A stretch of 64,000 nucleotides of DNA from Phycisphaerales bacterium (lineage in GTDB: Bacteria > Planctomycetota > Phycisphaerae > Phycisphaerales > SM1A02), in NCBI GenBank assembly GCA_030749435.1, contig JASMKH010000007.1:1-64000 (forward strand). The letters run 5' to 3'. Below, piece after piece: positions 63,013-64,000 of the stretch. Position 1 is the first letter of the stretch. Every line of letters starts with the position of its first letter. A program made the position numbers and the translations under genes. A model generated the notes under the pieces. It ran no database searches and was not told where the DNA came from. It was given only the letters and a program-made list of their open reading frames with translations.

Positions 63013-64000
63013 ATGGACATTATTCTCTGTGGCGGTGGTGATATCGGCGGTGCGGCAGCCGAAATGCTCACCGGGCGGGGCGACAGTGTCACCGTCATCG
63101 ATCGGGACGAGGCCCGCTTGACCTACCTCGAGGAACACCTCGACATTGCCGTTGTGGAAGGCTCGGCCAGTTCGGCCAGAACGCTCAGGGCTGCCGGAGC
63201 CGCCGGAGCCGATGCCGTCATCGCGACGACCGACGTCGACGAAGTCAACCTGGTGATCTGCGACGTCGCTGCGAGTCTGGGTGCGCAGCGGACGTTGGCC
63301 CGCGTCGATCACAGCATGTTTCTGCAGGGTGAGCAGTTGGACTACGCTGCGATCTTCTCGGTCGACCAGTTGTTCTCCCCGGACCGCGCCATGGCCTCCG
63401 GCATGGCCTCGCGGCTGCACAATCCAGCGGCCATCGCCATCGAGCACTTCGCGGGCAGTGGAATTGAGTTGCAGCAACTTGAGGTGAGCGACCGAGCCCC
63501 GGCGATCGGGCAGCCGCTCCGCGCGTTGGGGCTTCCCGGCGGAGCCCGGCTGGCGGCTGTGACTCGACGCGGCAAAGCGTTCCTCCCGTCCGCGGACACC
63601 GCGGTCGAGGCTGGCGACGTGGTCACGCTGGTGAGCGAGCGCAAGGTCTTTCAGTCTGCCAAACAGTTTTTCTGCGGCGGCGGGTACGGCCGCAGGAACA
63701 TCGCCATTTCGGGCGGACCCGCCGCCGCTGTCTGGCTCTGCCGCTTTCTGGGGAAGCGAAACTTCGACATCCGGCTCTTTGAGTCGGACCTGCCCCGCGC
63801 GGAAGTGCTCGGCGAGAAACTGGACTGGATCACGGTCCTCCGGAGCGATCCGGGGCAGCCCGAGGTCTTCGATGACGAGCACCTCGACCGCGTAGACGCC
63901 TTCATCTCGATGCGGTCTGACGAGCAGAACATGCTGGCCTGCGCTTATGCCCGCCGCCGCGGTGTCGACGTCGTCATGCCGGTGATCCGCCATGCTGAGT
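63013..64000 (+). CDS. trkA: Trk potassium uptake regulatory protein TrkA (partial, 3' end beyond window)
   Basis: NAD-binding regulatory subunit of the Trk potassium uptake system, cut off by the end of the window after 329 codons (typical length about 450-460). Motifs are the first RCK_N nucleotide-binding site IILCGGGDIGGAAAEMLTG, TVIDRDEARLTYLEE and ADAVIATTDVDEVNLVICDV. After a TrkA_C-like part (SDRAPAIGQPLRALGLPG) a second RCK_N begins (GGGYGRRNIAISGGPAAAVW). The ATG at 63013 follows GAGG 6 bases upstream. The reading frame is open to position 64000. The partner channel (trkH/trkG) is not in the window but could be just downstream. A long open frame on the opposite strand here is a mirror of this gene. 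Confidence 0.92.
   Translation, partial: MDIILCGGGDIGGAAAEMLTGRGDSVTVIDRDEARLTYLEEHLDIAVVEGSASSARTLRAAGAAGADAVIATTDVDEVNLVICDVAASLGAQRTLARVDHSMFLQGEQLDYAAIFSVDQLFSPDRAMASGMASRLHNPAAIAIEHFAGSGIELQQLEVSDRAPAIGQPLRALGLPGGARLAAVTRRGKAFLPSADTAVEAGDVVTLVSERKVFQSAKQFFCGGGYGRRNIAISGGPAAAVWLCRFLGKRNFDIRLFESDLPRAEVLGEKLDWITVLRSDPGQPEVFDDEHLDRVDAFISMRSDEQNMLACAYARRRGVDVVMPVIRHAE

Noticed and set aside
62845-63993. 382-codon minus-strand open frame at the right edge
   Set aside because: It mirrors trkA, which is recognised on the plus strand by its RCK nucleotide-binding motifs.

Overview
The window is a gene-dense, G+C-rich bacterial chromosome segment and most likely comes from a planctomycete of the class Phycisphaerae. 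That assignment is inference. It rests on GC-type dockerin tails (CP-D-x-DG...DVDDLL...FG-CP), a DUF1080 lipoprotein, A-FTILE-type pseudopilins and the style of the gyrA and clpC products. LpxI, an LpxL-type acyltransferase, a Lol-type transporter and an ExbD/TonB-like pair point to an outer membrane with lipid A. A squalene-hopene cyclase and an HpnB-like glycosyltransferase point to hopanoids. I see no rRNA, tRNA, CRISPR array, insertion sequence or prophage. This is core chromosome with one clear catabolic island.

Layout. 0.2-0.8 kb: DUF1080 lipoprotein, then a 423-base gap that folds into a chain of stem-loops. 1.3-9.3 kb (minus): one long translation/transcription operon, nusA-infB-rbfA, then an unusual helix-hairpin-helix protein with a histone H1-like tail, a TPR protein, yebC and acylphosphatase, mostly joined by 4-base overlaps. 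A terminator-like hairpin lies inside the nusA leader. 9.8-15.2 kb: DsbD, convergent with an O-antigen-ligase-like protein and a WecA/MraY-type transferase. 15.2-22.8 kb (plus): LOG protein, lpxI, a TlyA-like methylase, gyrA, STAS, ExbD, TonB-like, surE. 22.9-34.8 kb: hopanoid-type glycosyltransferase, nnrE, Lol-type exporter, clpC, lipoprotein, pseudouridine synthase, squalene-hopene cyclase, FIST sensor.

34.9-49 kb is an alpha-glucan island. On the minus strand lies a sugar ABC importer in which the solute-binding protein and the first permease are one polypeptide, then a second permease, an ATPase and a MOSC protein. On the plus strand, starting 53 bases away, are a CBM48-CBM34-GH13 amylase/neopullulanase, malQ and an alpha-glucan phosphorylase, coupled by 4-base overlaps. 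Next come two exported dockerin-tailed proteins, one of them a branching-enzyme-like GH13. The inferred pathway is extracellular cleavage of starch or glycogen, uptake of maltodextrins, then MalQ and phosphorylase converting them to glucose and glucose-1-phosphate.

49-64 kb: pseudopilin, lysine 6-transaminase, a membrane coiled-coil protein, LpxL-type acyltransferase, a lone response regulator, two small unknown proteins, an internally duplicated unknown protein, a partial peptide ABC transporter (ATPase plus one permease), an ECF sigma/membrane partner/periplasmic protein triad, a Ca2+/Na+ exchanger, dnaB, an HU-family protein and the 5' part of trkA, cut by the window end.

A recurring feature is a -10-like hexamer (GATACY, TAGAAT, TACAAT, TATACT) only 6-12 bases before the start codon with no Shine-Dalgarno sequence, which suggests many leaderless or very short-leader mRNAs. 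Functions are assigned from motifs read by eye; no database search was possible.
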